From contig NCSJ02000013.1 in NCBI GenBank assembly GCA_002812745.2, positions 62,001-126,000 of the forward strand: a DNA stretch of 64,000 nt, written 5' to 3'. Both the position numbers and the translations under genes were made by a program. The stretch is from Scytalidium lignicola (Eukaryota > Ascomycota > Leotiomycetes). Below, one piece after another: positions 25,201 to 36,063 of the stretch. Each line of letters opens with the position of its first letter. The first letter of the stretch is position 1. The notes below the pieces were generated by a model, which worked only from the letters and a program-made list of their open reading frames with translations, searched no databases and was not told where the DNA came from.

Positions 25201-26018
25201 CTAATTCCCCTTATTTTTCGTTGCAGCGGCGGCTTCCTTCGCTTTTATTTGAGCCTCAGTGTGATGAGCCTCTCTCTTGCCACCGGCATTCTTCTTTGCA
25301 GCTGCTTCCTTCGCCTTTACTTGAGCCTCAGTATGATGAGGTTCCCTCTTACCACTGGCCTTTTTCTTTGTAGCTGCTTCCTTCGCCTTTATTTGAGCCT
25401 CAGTGTGGTGAGCCTCGCGCTTGTCGACCCATGAACCGAACTCATCTTCCTCAGCATCCCAAGGACCAAACTCATCCGCTGGGGGAGTTTGAGGCCCACG
25501 CTTACCACCAGCCTTCTTAGCTGCTGCTGCTTCCTTCGCCTTTATTTGAGCCTCAGTGTGATGAGCCTCGCGCTTGCCACCGGCCTTCTTCTTTGTAGCT
25601 GCCTCCTTCGCCTTTATTTGAGCTTCAGTGTGGTGAGCCTCGCGCTTGTCGACCCACGACCCGAACTCATCTTCTTCGGCATCCCAAGGACCAAACTCAT
25701 CCGCTGGGGGGGTTTGAGGCTCACGCTTGCCACCAGCCTTCTTAGCTGCTGCCGCTTCCTTTGCCTTTATTTGAGCCTCGGTGTGATGGCGAGCCTCGAT
25801 GTCAGGAAGTATGACGTGAACTTCCTCAGTGGCTACAGCTGACCTAGAATCCTGAAAAAGATGAGTTAGAATGGTGTTAAAAAGCACGAATAATGGAGAC
25901 AGCTTACAATATGTCGCCGCTCAACGTCCTGAGTTCCTGCAATTGGGAAACCAGCGGAAAAAGGAACCGAAGTAAGGAGGCCAAGAAACAAGGCCTGAAC
26001 GATAGACTTTGAATGCAT
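25201..26018 (-). CDS. Repeat-containing secreted RiPP-type precursor (UstA-like, kexin-processed)
   Basis: Exon 1 is 25908-26018 and exon 2 is 25201-25851, giving 253 residues. The signal peptide is MHSKSIVQALFLGLLTSVPFSAG; a leader ending DIEAR follows. Then come eight units separated by Lys-Arg: six basic A units of 22-24 residues (HHTEAQIKAKEAA..., residues 59-80, 108-131, 132-155, 183-206, 207-230, 231-253) and two acidic B units of 27 residues (81-107 and 156-182) containing ADEFGPWDAEEDEFGSW. Each KR inside the array is followed by EA, EP or GP, which suit a Ste13-like dipeptidyl peptidase after Kex2 cleavage. This is the architecture of dikaritin precursors (ustiloxin, phomopsin, asperipin types). 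Two UstYa-type genes lie divergently next door. There is no Tyr in the repeats. A non-RiPP kexin-processed secreted protein is the alternative. Confidence 0.85.
25345..25788 (-). repeat. Higher-order tandem duplication inside the precursor
   Basis: The order A-B-A occurs twice in direct succession: residues 57-131 and 132-206, each 75 residues (225 bp). The two B units differ only in the first residue (Glu or Gly), and the A units correspond pairwise (AAAAKKAGG with AAAAKKAGG, AATKKKAGG with AATKKKASG). So the array grew by duplicating a 225-bp block rather than single units. Confidence 0.85.
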
Positions 26019-26705
26019 ATTTGAAATTTTGTAAAAAAGAGTGCTTATACCAGAGCGAACGAAGTAAAACAAGGACTGGCCGGCAGTCGACTAGAGAAAA
26101 TAGTTGAGAGAAGGAGAGAAGGAGATATGGAAAGATGGGATGGGATGAGATGAGATGAGATGAGATGAAAAGCGAAAGCATGTTCCTCTTATGTACTGCT
26201 TCGATACACTGACTACGAGCTACCATTAACGAGACAAAACGAATAGTAGTCGAACTCAATTACCTAGCAGTTTTGGCATTTCACTAGTTTCAAACTGCTA
26301 CATGTAATGGTGAGACAGCTCGATACGTAATAGAATGCATTTGTCTCTATTCAATTCTATTTCGTTCGCGTACGCTTGCCAGTAGAATACAGATCGATAT
26401 GTATATCGAGAAACCCTGCGAAACTTAGCTTGTAACGACCCTCCCTGGCGGTTCTACGAAACGCTTGGAGCTCTAGGGGAGACAGGGTTTAACTAATACT
26501 ATAACGGAAAGGATCAATAATTCTTGAGCGTTTACAGATTGATCAGTCTTTTCTAGCCATCCTGGCATGGCGAGCGCCAGGAGATCTCTTTCATTTTCTC
26601 TTTACCACCACGAACCGCTTTACTACACCCTCTTTAACTCTACATTTTTGAATTCTCTTTACTCAAGCATCTGTGGAAATAATATTCATTTCACCTAAAG
26701 TTATC
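26019..26705. promoter_or_regulatory. Shared divergent promoter of precursor and UstYa-1
   Basis: 687 bp separate two divergent start codons. It contains a 5-bp microsatellite (GATGA units, about 26136-26168) close to the precursor gene and an inverted repeat CCTGGC-N9-GCCAGG near 26562-26582. Co-regulation of the two genes from this region is likely by layout; the binding protein is unknown. Confidence 0.6.
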
Positions 26706-27720
26706 ATGGCTTTCGAATATCGATCTATGAAGTTGGCAGCTCCTGACGAGAAGCCAGGTCGCTCATCGACGGATTCTTCCACAACCGTTGACAACCTCAC
26801 TTACATATCACAAGACTCAGAATTGGGTTTATACAAAACATCTCTTAGTCAAAAAACATCCGTTTGGTTAAGATCAAAGTGGATATGGGTTATCCACGCT
26901 ACATTACTCCTTTCTTCTTGTGGAATACTTGTGTTCTCGCTCTGGGTTCGGTCATCAGCGCTGTATCATGCTCAGAAATTTTCAGCATGGTGTGAGTTTT
27001 TTCAGATAGAAGTATTTTTTATAAGAGATTTTTTACTGACATCGCACAGCACCGGCTGATGTGTCAGTGCGATATGAACATGTTCGATACAATATAACTA
27101 CCAAAGGAAATCCCTTCGTCGGCGCCAGCCCGGAAGTTGATAGAGCGTGGAGAGAAATTTCGTACGACAGTGAGTATTACACTTTCTACCTACCTAGAGT
27201 TGAATGCAGTGTATTGATATTGGACATGTACTAGTGGGTGACCAATGGATCTCAAAGGCAGATCTCTCAAAGCTTGATATGCCGGAAACCTCCTTGATGG
27301 TTGATCATCCCACTTCGGGGGAAGAAGGATATAGAGTTGGAATAGAAGTTTTCCATCATCTTCACTGCCTGAATCTCCTGCGAAGAGTCACCTATAAGGA
27401 ATACTACGAACCACTTGGTGGTGAATTTGAACACGGCCCCGAAGCTCTCCAACAACACACTGGTAAGCACGCATGGCCACTTTCTCGAAGGATGAGGATA
27501 GAACTGACCGGCGGGCCTAGATCACTGTATCGAAGTGCTTCGCCAAAACATTCAATGTAATGCTGATATAGGCTTGTTCACCTTCTACATGATCCCCGGC
27601 GACCCGCTCGCTTGGCCAGAGCTCAATTCGAAACACGTATGTCGCAACTTTAAAGCAGTGCGCGAGTGGGCGGTAGCACATTCGGTAGGAAACATGGAGA
27701 TCCTTGAAGATGACGTTTAA
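26706..27720 (+). CDS. UstYa family (DUF3328) oxidative cyclase-like protein 1
   Basis: Exons 26706-26991, 27050-27169, 27235-27462 and 27521-27720 give 277 residues. One membrane segment (WIWVIHATLLLSSCGILVFSL) places the rest in the ER/Golgi lumen. Then come the family signatures: WSPADVSVRYEHV, PEVDRAW, SYDMGDQW, and the two HxxHC motifs HHLHC (176-180, in EVFHHLHCLNLLRR) and HTDHC (210-214, in HTDHCIEVLRQNIQC), ending with FKAVREWA. UstYa proteins oxidise the side chains of RiPP core peptides, making macrocyclic ether or C-C bonds, probably as metal-dependent enzymes using the HxxHC residues. It is divergent from the repeat precursor. All motifs are present and no lesion was seen. Confidence 0.93.
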
Positions 27721-28871
27721 ATTAAGTGTATAATACCGGTACAGTATATTAAATCATAGTAGATAGCAAAAAAAAAGCACCATTATTAAAGATTCTTAAT
27801 CCATACATTTTTTTTTTTTGGCGAAGTTGTCGTATTAGGTCAAATAAATTCCCGTCTACGTTTAGTATAGCTCCGTGATTGATACGTAAACAAATGATGT
27901 TGAGTACTGTGGTCTCGTAGTCAATATCTTTAAATAGCTACCAATAAATGCTCTTAGAATTTTAGCCCAGGTTATCGAAGCGACTCGGAGAGGATGGCGT
28001 AGAAGTTAATACTTTCCGCAAGGCGCGCGCCGTAACGAGCTCCGACCCGGCGCTGTCAATAGGTCCAAGTCAAGTCAAGTCTAAACCTTCCCCGAAGTCA
28101 AGTCACAGGTTTGACAGATCCAGTTTCACTAAAAGATCTTAGATCAAGCTCAGTTAGGGGCGTTGGCTTGTCTCGGCGGGTAGAATTGCGGAGAGCCCTA
28201 GTGTGTTACTCGCTAACGGGCGCCAATTAATGCCTCATTCTTAGCCAAGATCGATAGGGGCTAGTCTAGGTCCTTATTCTTTCACACAGGGGAGACGAAA
28301 CAGGATAGAGAGTCTACAAATAAGGGGTGGAGAATAACCAGTCCCCCACCCGCTTACTAAGCGGTCCGTAGTTACCCTCCTGTTTCAAGTCGCTTGAGGT
28401 TGGAAATGTCTGTACTCCGTCGTGAAAGTATCCCCCAGGCCCCGCATCGTTTCAGTAATTGAGGCTGGAATTGAATGGTAGCTAAAGATATTGGCTACTA
28501 GACTACCAAACATTCTTCGTTTATCATGAAACCACACTAAACTTTGACACAGGCGATCTACGGTGCACTCGGGGACAGAACTTGGCATTACAAAGGCAAA
28601 ACCTGCCTTTGCCAATGAGGCATTAAAGGTAGCGCTGATAGAAAGGAGTGCCTCACATTTGATTCCATTCCAGACTCATGTTATGGTATCTGAAACTACT
28701 GTTTTATCGATGCCCCGAAGCACATCTTCGAGTAAAGCCATCTACAGAAGCTTCTTTCATTCTCCTGATTGACAAAATATTTCCATTTTTTTATTCAATT
28801 CTGAAGATTGTTCACTTGGAACAGCATATTGATCTGCTTTTGTCCTTTATTGCGAGAGATACAGTATAAAG
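27721..28871. other. Intergenic between the two UstYa genes
   Basis: 1.15 kb. It starts AT-rich (runs of A and T at 27768-27820), then has a GC-richer middle (about 27970-28350) with no recognisable gene or RNA. Short ORFs on both strands have no features. The right end holds the promoter of UstYa-2. Confidence 0.4.
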
Positions 28872-29949
28872 ATGACACCAAGGGACAAATACTTGCACCT
28901 CAGAGAAGATATCCTTGAGCATAAGTTCGAGGAGGAAGATCTCGAAGAACTTGGCTCCGACACAACAAAAGCTGCTTCTGATGAGGCCATCGACAAATCC
29001 CACCTTCTTCCGCTCAGACATTTCTCGGATCCATCGAACACATTGTTGGCTCAGAATCGAGCAATAAGAAGAGTAGAGAAATCCAGGACAATCTGGGCGT
29101 GGCTCAGATGGGGGACAGTCATTGGACTGCAGATAATTGTGATAGTACTTCTGTTGGTGAGGCCGAGAGAGAATGCGATATCAAAAGATTCACCAATTAC
29201 ATTAAGTGCTGGTGATAAGTCGGTCGAGACCGGTGGGGATATTAATGGATTGTATAATACATGTAAGTACCGTGTCACCTGGTTAATTTCATCACTTTTG
29301 TTTCATATCTGATAGAATGCAGTATCCCATTCATATACGTTTCTCAAACCCGAGCAGGAGAAATATGTCCCTAATATGACTACAAACGATAATCGAATGG
29401 AAGTACGGAGGAATTGGGATTTATTGATGCCACGTAAGAGACTCCAAAATTGATATTTTCTGAGCGCATTTATTCACAGCCTTCACAGTGGGCAGCGGAA
29501 GCGTATCTATTCCAAATTATCGCGATTATCCTCTCCTTGGACAACCAATTATCGATGATCCCATTCGTTCCGGACCATTGTTCGAAGCATCATGGACGCA
29601 TTCACTACACTGTGTAAGTTAGCCTACCTGTTTCCCTACAAATTATCCCACCACTGTTCAGCATGCTAACCCTATTTCATTCATACAGCTGTACTATGCC
29701 GTTGACAGCTACCACCAGCTCGTACTCAACGGCCCAAGTGAGAACGACAACCCTTACCATGCCGCTCACTGTTTTGAATACCTGCGTAACAGTATCCTAT
29801 GTAACCTTGACATGACACTTGAAGGATCAATGTCTACGTCAGATGATAAGGATAAAGGCCAACCACATATCTGTAGAAATAGAGAGGAGGCAATTGCTTG
29901 GATTGAAGCCAGGAGGGTGGATGATGCACAGGATATTGTTGGCCCATAG
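28872..29949 (+). CDS. UstYa family (DUF3328) oxidative cyclase-like protein 2
   Basis: Exons 28872-29262, 29323-29433, 29480-29613 and 29689-29949 give 298 residues. An acidic cytosolic region of about 75 residues precedes one membrane helix (WGTVIGLQIIVIVLLLV). The lumenal part contains FLKPEQEKYVPNM, NRMEVRRNWDLLMP, GSGSVSIPNYRDYPLLG, SGPLFEASWTHSLHC (HSLHC at 208-212) and YHAAHC (HAAHC at 236-240). It belongs to the DUF3328 subgroup with a long mid-region, like the second UstY protein (Yb) of dikaritin clusters, and differs from UstYa-1. Two different UstY proteins next to one precursor is the usual dikaritin arrangement. It is intact by motif and frame. Confidence 0.92.
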
Positions 29950-31367
29950 AAATTCTATTTATTTGACTTTTGTCGAAGAACTGCCAGAACCCAATCCACG
30001 CCAATACGGGGTACTGGGAAGTTAAGGAGAGGAGCTCTAGAGTTAGGAAAACGATCTCTATCGATGAAAATGCGGTATGTTGTCGAACACGGTCCACAAT
30101 TAGAAGAATACTTATAAGGTGATTCGAAATGATGGCAAAATGCGTAGAACAAGGCTATATCTACTCTAGCACAATGATCCTTAGGGGTTGTGGCATAGAT
30201 GCCGATTCCCATTATTAAAGTTAAAGAGGCGGAATAAACACATGGTTCATAGGTATGATTACATTCGCGATAGAGTAATAAGCTTATCACAATAATCCCG
30301 TTGTTGGATACTGAAAAATTTGTAAGGTAAAAAAACCTGAACATATCTCATAGTTACATTTGCAGTTTATTATACGGCTGTTACAAGTATATTAACTGAT
30401 GGCTATATGAAATTTTTTTAGCTTTAAAAAAAAAATATAATAGTAAAATATAAACAAAAAGTGGAAATAGTATTGTCCCGAGCAGACTTTCAGAATAATA
30501 TGGAGATTTCCGTACATTACAAGTATTTATCCTTTACTTAGTAAGAATCTGTCATCTTGTTAAATTAGCTACTTAATGAGTCGTAATGATTTCCAACAGC
30601 CTGTTAGAAATGTTACTAATAGTCGATGAAGATGGTCACACGATCGCATAATGTAAATAGATCTAGCTAGATACTTATCGCCATTGCAGCTCGTATTGCT
30701 TATGCTAACCTATTGGGCTTCACAAAGGTAGTGTCAGCTGTCATTCAACCTTTTTGACGTAGAAATACATTGTTGCCTTTAGTAAGAGATTATGGTACTG
30801 GATATGAAAGCTTCCGAGGATCGGAGCGCAGAGTCGATGATCCTGGATAGCTCTTTCTATATTATTATGTTATATAATTTTAACGCTAAAAGCTTTAGTC
30901 CAAGGTGTTGTACATTTTTACCGTTGAAAAGCAGGATCGCAAAAATAACATTGTGCTTGATCTGTATGGATGGTTCAGAAACAGTACTTAGGATTAGTTT
31001 TATACTACTATTTAAAGAACGACAGGTGTTAGCGCCATATTCATATAATTAACATGACTAATTTTAAGATATGATCTCTATAAAACTAATCTTCATGCTC
31101 TTAATACCTAGTTTCCTAGGCAACCAGGCAACCGAATCACCCAAGTCACAAACGCCCCGGAAGATAACTATTCCCTTATCGCGGATCTATGCGTTCCTTT
31201 AATTATCTTATTGTTACGAAGAACATCTTTAGACGCTTGCTGCTTGCATACTTCTCCTAGTCACTTCTTATCTCCAAAAGCACTATTTCAGCTAATTAAT
31301 TCTCTCATTTCTCTAATCTTTCATCTTCTATACCAATTGCTCGAGGGATTGCTTCCCAAAGTCAACA
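29950..31367. other. Intergenic, no gene seen
   Basis: 1.4 kb AT-rich spacer after the second UstYa gene. No supported ORF and no other RiPP-cluster enzyme were found here. Confidence 0.5.
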
Positions 31368-32353
31368 ATGGAAATATCGATTTCAGCAGAACAGTTTACT
31401 CTCTTTCCACAACTGCCACTAGAATTACGACGTGCTATCTGGAAGGCATGCCTTCCACGCCGGATTATGGATGTTGACATGCCAAATTTTCACGAGGGCA
31501 GTTACTGCGAGCTATGGCACACCTCTAACATCAATGCACGAGTTCCAATTATTACTCGAGTGTGTTGCGAATCAAAAGAGGTGGCATTCGAGAATGGCCA
31601 CATCATGCAATACGATCCTAGAGCTCCATATTCTTCAACTGTGGTGGAGGTTTTCAAATATCACTGGTTTTGTCCTGCCACTGATATTATCCATTTAAAT
31701 GGATCATCGTCTCTTCCTTACTTGGTATGGCAAGCAGCCAGACTGAAGACTACACCTTCGATCTAGGCCAATATTCTGCAGGGGTATGGCCCTTTCATTC
31801 CTTATTTACAGGAATCTGAATCATTCAACTTGCTTGAAAAGGGGAAGAGCTATCTAGCTACTATAATGATGATATGCCTTCACATTGACCTCGAACAAGC
31901 AGCGAAATCGGGCTTATTTGGGAGGCTGGTAGAAGAGCGTATCAAACTAATAGATGCTATGGATAAAGACACCATCCAGAAATACCATCGGCTTTGGTCT
32001 TCAGGGCCACAACAAGACAAGGAGCCCTCAGACGTTTTGAAGTAGCCTTATCGACAGATTTTCCGACTCAGATTGAGAATTGGAACAGTGATGTTGACAG
32101 AGCATGGTTAGGCAATAAGTGTGCCCAGGCTCAAACAACTAATTATGCCGGCATCGAAACCCCTAAAGATGTTTGGACAGTGAACAATGATGAGCCTCGT
32201 TGGAAAGATCTTGTAACCGTTAGCATACCAGCTAGAGTGCCAAACAAGAATCACCCTTGGACTAGAAAAGTGTTGGAAGAGCGGCCTCGATTCACTCCAG
32301 TTATTATGGTCAGATTTTGTGAAGAAAAGTGTTATCTAAGAACACATAATTAG
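31368..32353 (+). pseudogene. 2EXR domain protein, frame disrupted
   Basis: It opens with FTLFPQLPLELRRAIWKACLPRRI, the classic N-terminus of fungal 2EXR (F-box-like) proteins, followed by VPIITRVCCESKEVAFENG and a C-terminal WTRKVLEERPRFTPVIMVRFCEEKCYL. One stop in the same frame (31764-31766) can be avoided by a 42-nt intron with donor GTATGG after PYL and acceptor just before GCCAAT. A further one-base frame change near 32028-32034 (between DKEP and LRRFE) cannot be a normal intron and is needed to reach the conserved C-terminus. It sits at a CCC run, so a sequencing undercall is an alternative to true decay. 2EXR function is unknown. Confidence 0.7.
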
Positions 32354-33054
32354 CAGCGTAAGCAGTGTATGTATGTTTATCCGTAACGATTAATAGAACT
32401 AAGCTTGCGTTCAAAAGATTGAATCGCTGCTGCTATACTTTACGTGTCAACTTATATGTCCTTTTCCAGTGGGATGGTCAGGAGGATATATTTCAAACTT
32501 GAAATCTTATTTATACATCTTGTTTAATGAAAATCGGTAGTATATCTCCATAGACTAGCACAAAGCTCTCTTACTGAGGCTATTCGTATCGATTTGGTTG
32601 GTAACAAACATATATCTGAGTTGAACCATTGAACTAATTTCGGTACAGTAGATTCGTATGGCTATATATATAAGTCTCTACATCTGAATCGTATTCAACG
32701 ACCACTTCCTCTTGTGCCTCAGTCCTCCCAAACAATATTATCTATGGTACCAGTTCCCAAATAATCACCTTGCCTATTGATACCAAATCTCCTAATCTTG
32801 GAAGACAGAGGGGTTACATTAAATACAAAATTTCAGTTCTATCTTATGACAAGGGATTGAGGGGATAAATAACAATAGTTTCGGTATGATAGTTAAAAGT
32901 CACCACCATCTACTGGGTGAATTATGGAATTGGCTAAGCATTTGAGATAAACATTGGTGTTATCTTATTTCTCTAGTTCTAGTAAAAGTAAATTTTCATT
33001 TGGTTAACCAAATACGACTCCCCTAGCCGTGTTTTTGAAGACTTTGACTAAAAA
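32354..33054. other. Intergenic between convergent genes
   Basis: AT-rich, no gene recognised. Confidence 0.5.
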
Positions 33055-35227
33055 CTAAGTATAATACCTCCTAATGTTCTTTTCGGAGTTTTCACCAAAA
33101 CCAATTTCTCCCCTATTTTTTGCATCAATTCGCTTATTAGAAATCCAATACTGGATAATGTTAAATGATACGAATATGATAGCGGTGGATATCAAACAGA
33201 CGATCACTGTCCATCCTGTATGGTACTTTGGGGCGTCCTTTGCTTGGAACAGTTGACTCCCAACGATTCCAGAGCAATTTGCAGACATGATGAACATTGC
33301 CATGCGGATGGAGCGTTCACCGGGTGAACGTGCGTTGAGAGCGAGCCAAGAGCCATTTACTGCGTCTGTGAAAAGTGTTAGATGACTTGAAGTAGAACAT
33401 AAGGGGGTTCTTACGCCATGGGCTGCCAAATCCAATAGCAAGGGTGAGGAGAGCATATCTTCCAGTCTTATTCGTAGAATTCGTGACAGCTAGAATAAGA
33501 TTGCCGAGCTAGAAGGGGAATTATTAGAATGTGAAGCTCACTAACAAGGTGGGATCTACACTTACTGCAAATGCCCACCAGATAATCACGAATCCCAAGA
33601 CAACGGGGCCACGTCTCTTTACTCGATCACTAAGGAGGCCCATTTAGTATTAGACAAAGATATCGGGTGAAGTGGCATACGCAATCCAACCAGCAGACAC
33701 ATTAGTTACAAGCAGTACCCAGCCACCGACGGATACGAGGGCATTAGACTTCAACGCGGGATATCCAAATGAATGCACGAGTGTTGGTGCGTATGACCAA
33801 AACACACCGCTCGGCGCTAAAGCACAGATGGTCATTAGAAGATGAGGATAAATTCTCCAATCGCTCAACTATGAAGATATTAGCATTTGGAATTGTACTG
33901 AGAGGGGTGACTCACAGTAGAGGTAAGTTCCTTGCGAGTAATGTTAGATCGGCCGGTTGCTTTTGTCGGATCATCAAGGAGGACTCGCTGCCGAATAATA
34001 TGCAGTTCCCGGTCTGAGAAATATTGTACTCCTAATAACGATTTTGCCTTACTTGGAACACCTGGGAACAGTGCCGCAAGGATAAATGATACCAAGATGG
34101 TGAATAAACCCTCAAGCTACTTAAAATTAGCTATATTGTTTGTTGGTCAATCTGGAGAACACCAGATTCACTTACAATGAAAAGCCATTGCCATCCAGTA
34201 AGCCCAGCTACGCCTCTCATATGAAGACTATATTAACAGTCAGCAATAATAAAACAAGTTTCCGGAAACTAAAACTCACATCCCATAGGCGATAAGACCA
34301 GTAGCCGCTTGGGCTCCCATGTTTCCAATGAAAAACCACGCAAATCGTTTACTTGTTTCATCTCTTTTGTACCACATGGTTATAGTGAAGAGGCCTGCCG
34401 GAATGAATCCGGATTCGCAGAGTCTTGATGTCTCTCGTCAACACTTGATATAGGGGAAATTACACACTTATTATCGAGGGAGACTCACCCAAGGAACAAT
34501 CTCGTGACGTAGTAAGGACTGAGGCCTTTTTGAAATGATTGGAAAGTTGCAACGAGACCCCTGTGACGGTAAGTAATGGTTGCATATATACACTATTAGA
34601 TTATGAATTCACTGACCAGGCAAATATTTGACTGCTTATCCAAATTGAGGGACCAAGACGGTAAAGGATGAGATTACTAGGAATCTATACGAGATTAGTT
34701 GAATGTTTAAGAAAGGTTCGAACATGGAAGCATGGTTTTGAATTCTTACTTCTAAAAGAACAATACCAAGTGACATGAGCTGTTGGCCAACATTGAATTG
34801 GTCCTGTGTAATCCCAACATCCTTTAAAAAGTTATCCGTGAGAGTGTTTCCACTATGGCCATTATTAGCAAAAGTACATTATAAATTACTCGATGGCAAT
34901 AGGTCAGTTGTGAACTTACATGTTGCCACGATCAAGTTGGAGAGCAACGAAGCCAAGCATCAAAAGGGGCATGACAATACAGTCAAGCCTATGAAAGAAA
35001 AAAAACATTTAATTTAGTCTATTTTTCGATGCCACGAGTAAATGAAATAGCAGTTTGCTGGAGAGGCCCTCTCACTTCCTAACTATCTTTCTCTCCTCCT
35101 CCTCTGTCCAGTCCACAATGGAGCTTGCCGAGCTGTCATTCTGCGAATCTTCAAAAATGTGGCCTTCGATGGTCGCGGAATTCTTTTCATCGCCCTGATA
35201 CAGATTTTGCTGGACTGTAGCCGCCAT
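33055..35227 (-). CDS. MFS transporter, ACS (Dal5/Seo1/Soa1-like) family
   Basis: Twelve exons keep frame throughout: 35076-35227, 34920-34988, 34750-34852, 34617-34684, 34489-34560, 34280-34423, 34176-34227, 33916-34116, 33681-33868, 33566-33629, 33415-33508 and 33055-33365, about 505 residues. Features are KLDCIVMPLLMLGFVALQLDRGN-IGNT (helix 1 and the DRGNIGNA-type motif), IPSNLILYRLGPSIWI, GLFTITMWYKRDETSKRFAWF, GWIADRVKRRGP and PWHAVNGSWLALNARSPGER, all standard for anion:cation symporters. The family takes up allantoate, vitamins, organic anions and sulfonates at the plasma membrane. The gene is divergent from the TauD-like dioxygenase, which favours a sulfonate or similar anion. Confidence 0.9.
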
Positions 35228-36063
35228 TGTAGTAGACCAAGTCTCGTGGCGATTGGTGGTGTGAGATCGAGAGCACGCCTTGAAGCAATTGAAGGAACAG
35301 AGAGGAAGTTACTTTGCAAGGGTATCATCTACATATACATGTGAAGAGAACACGGACCACACAGGTTAGCAACAAAAAAATGTTTATTTACGGCAGATTC
35401 TTGTAGACTGACACCCAGTTTGGGGTTTAGTCCAAAACTTGATATTCTCTATGCGGCCACGGGAGGATTCGCCATATCTCTGGGATATTTGCATCATTGC
35501 CCACCTTCCAATGATGACTCCTGATGCCAATCAAGAGTGGGCTCAAGAGCGGGAGGAAGTCAGTGCAACGTGCTATGGTCGTAGGAAAATGATTCGAGTG
35601 GCTGACTTCCTCTTGCAATAGTAGGTGATGGGAGGATCTGGAGGACTGATTAATGGCTGATTGATACAAGCGTTTGTCCGCCAGTTGGCGATAATGTCAT
35701 CATCTGGTTGGGGAATTGAGCAATTGCAGCTCTCTCAAGCGTCGAAGTCTCAATGAGGCTGATGCCACATTTGCTGTGATTGTTGTTGTTGCACTTGGGA
35801 CATTGCCGGTAGCCGTGCATTTGCGGTGTTGTGGTGAAGATGATACCATTTCCCCTAGCGATTACAACATTCAACACAGTTCCTAGGCAGAACACATTGC
35901 ACCCCACAGCAACTGACTGCAGGTATATAGAAAGCAGGCATGGGCATAGATTATCAAGTATTATTATTATACGGTTGTAATTTCTAGAGCATAATTAGAA
36001 GTATCAAAGGAAGAACAAAATCAAATAAGTTTTGATACGTCTGGAAGAAGGCAATAAGACAAG
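35228..36063. promoter_or_regulatory. Divergent promoter region of MFS and TauD genes
   Basis: 836 bp between two divergent start codons. Short ORFs near 35427-35907 lack features and are treated as chance. No specific site is claimed. Confidence 0.45.

Noticed and set aside
25201..25788. Regular repeats read as a CRISPR array or as a mating-factor (alpha-pheromone) gene
   Set aside because: The repeats are coding, in frame, and of 66-81 bp without unique spacers. The units lack the W-C...C-W type pheromone decapeptide, so a pheromone precursor is unlikely although the processing signals are similar.
35427..35907. Short ORFs (60-85 codons) between the divergent MFS and TauD genes
   Set aside because: No domain or start context, and they occupy the shared promoter region.
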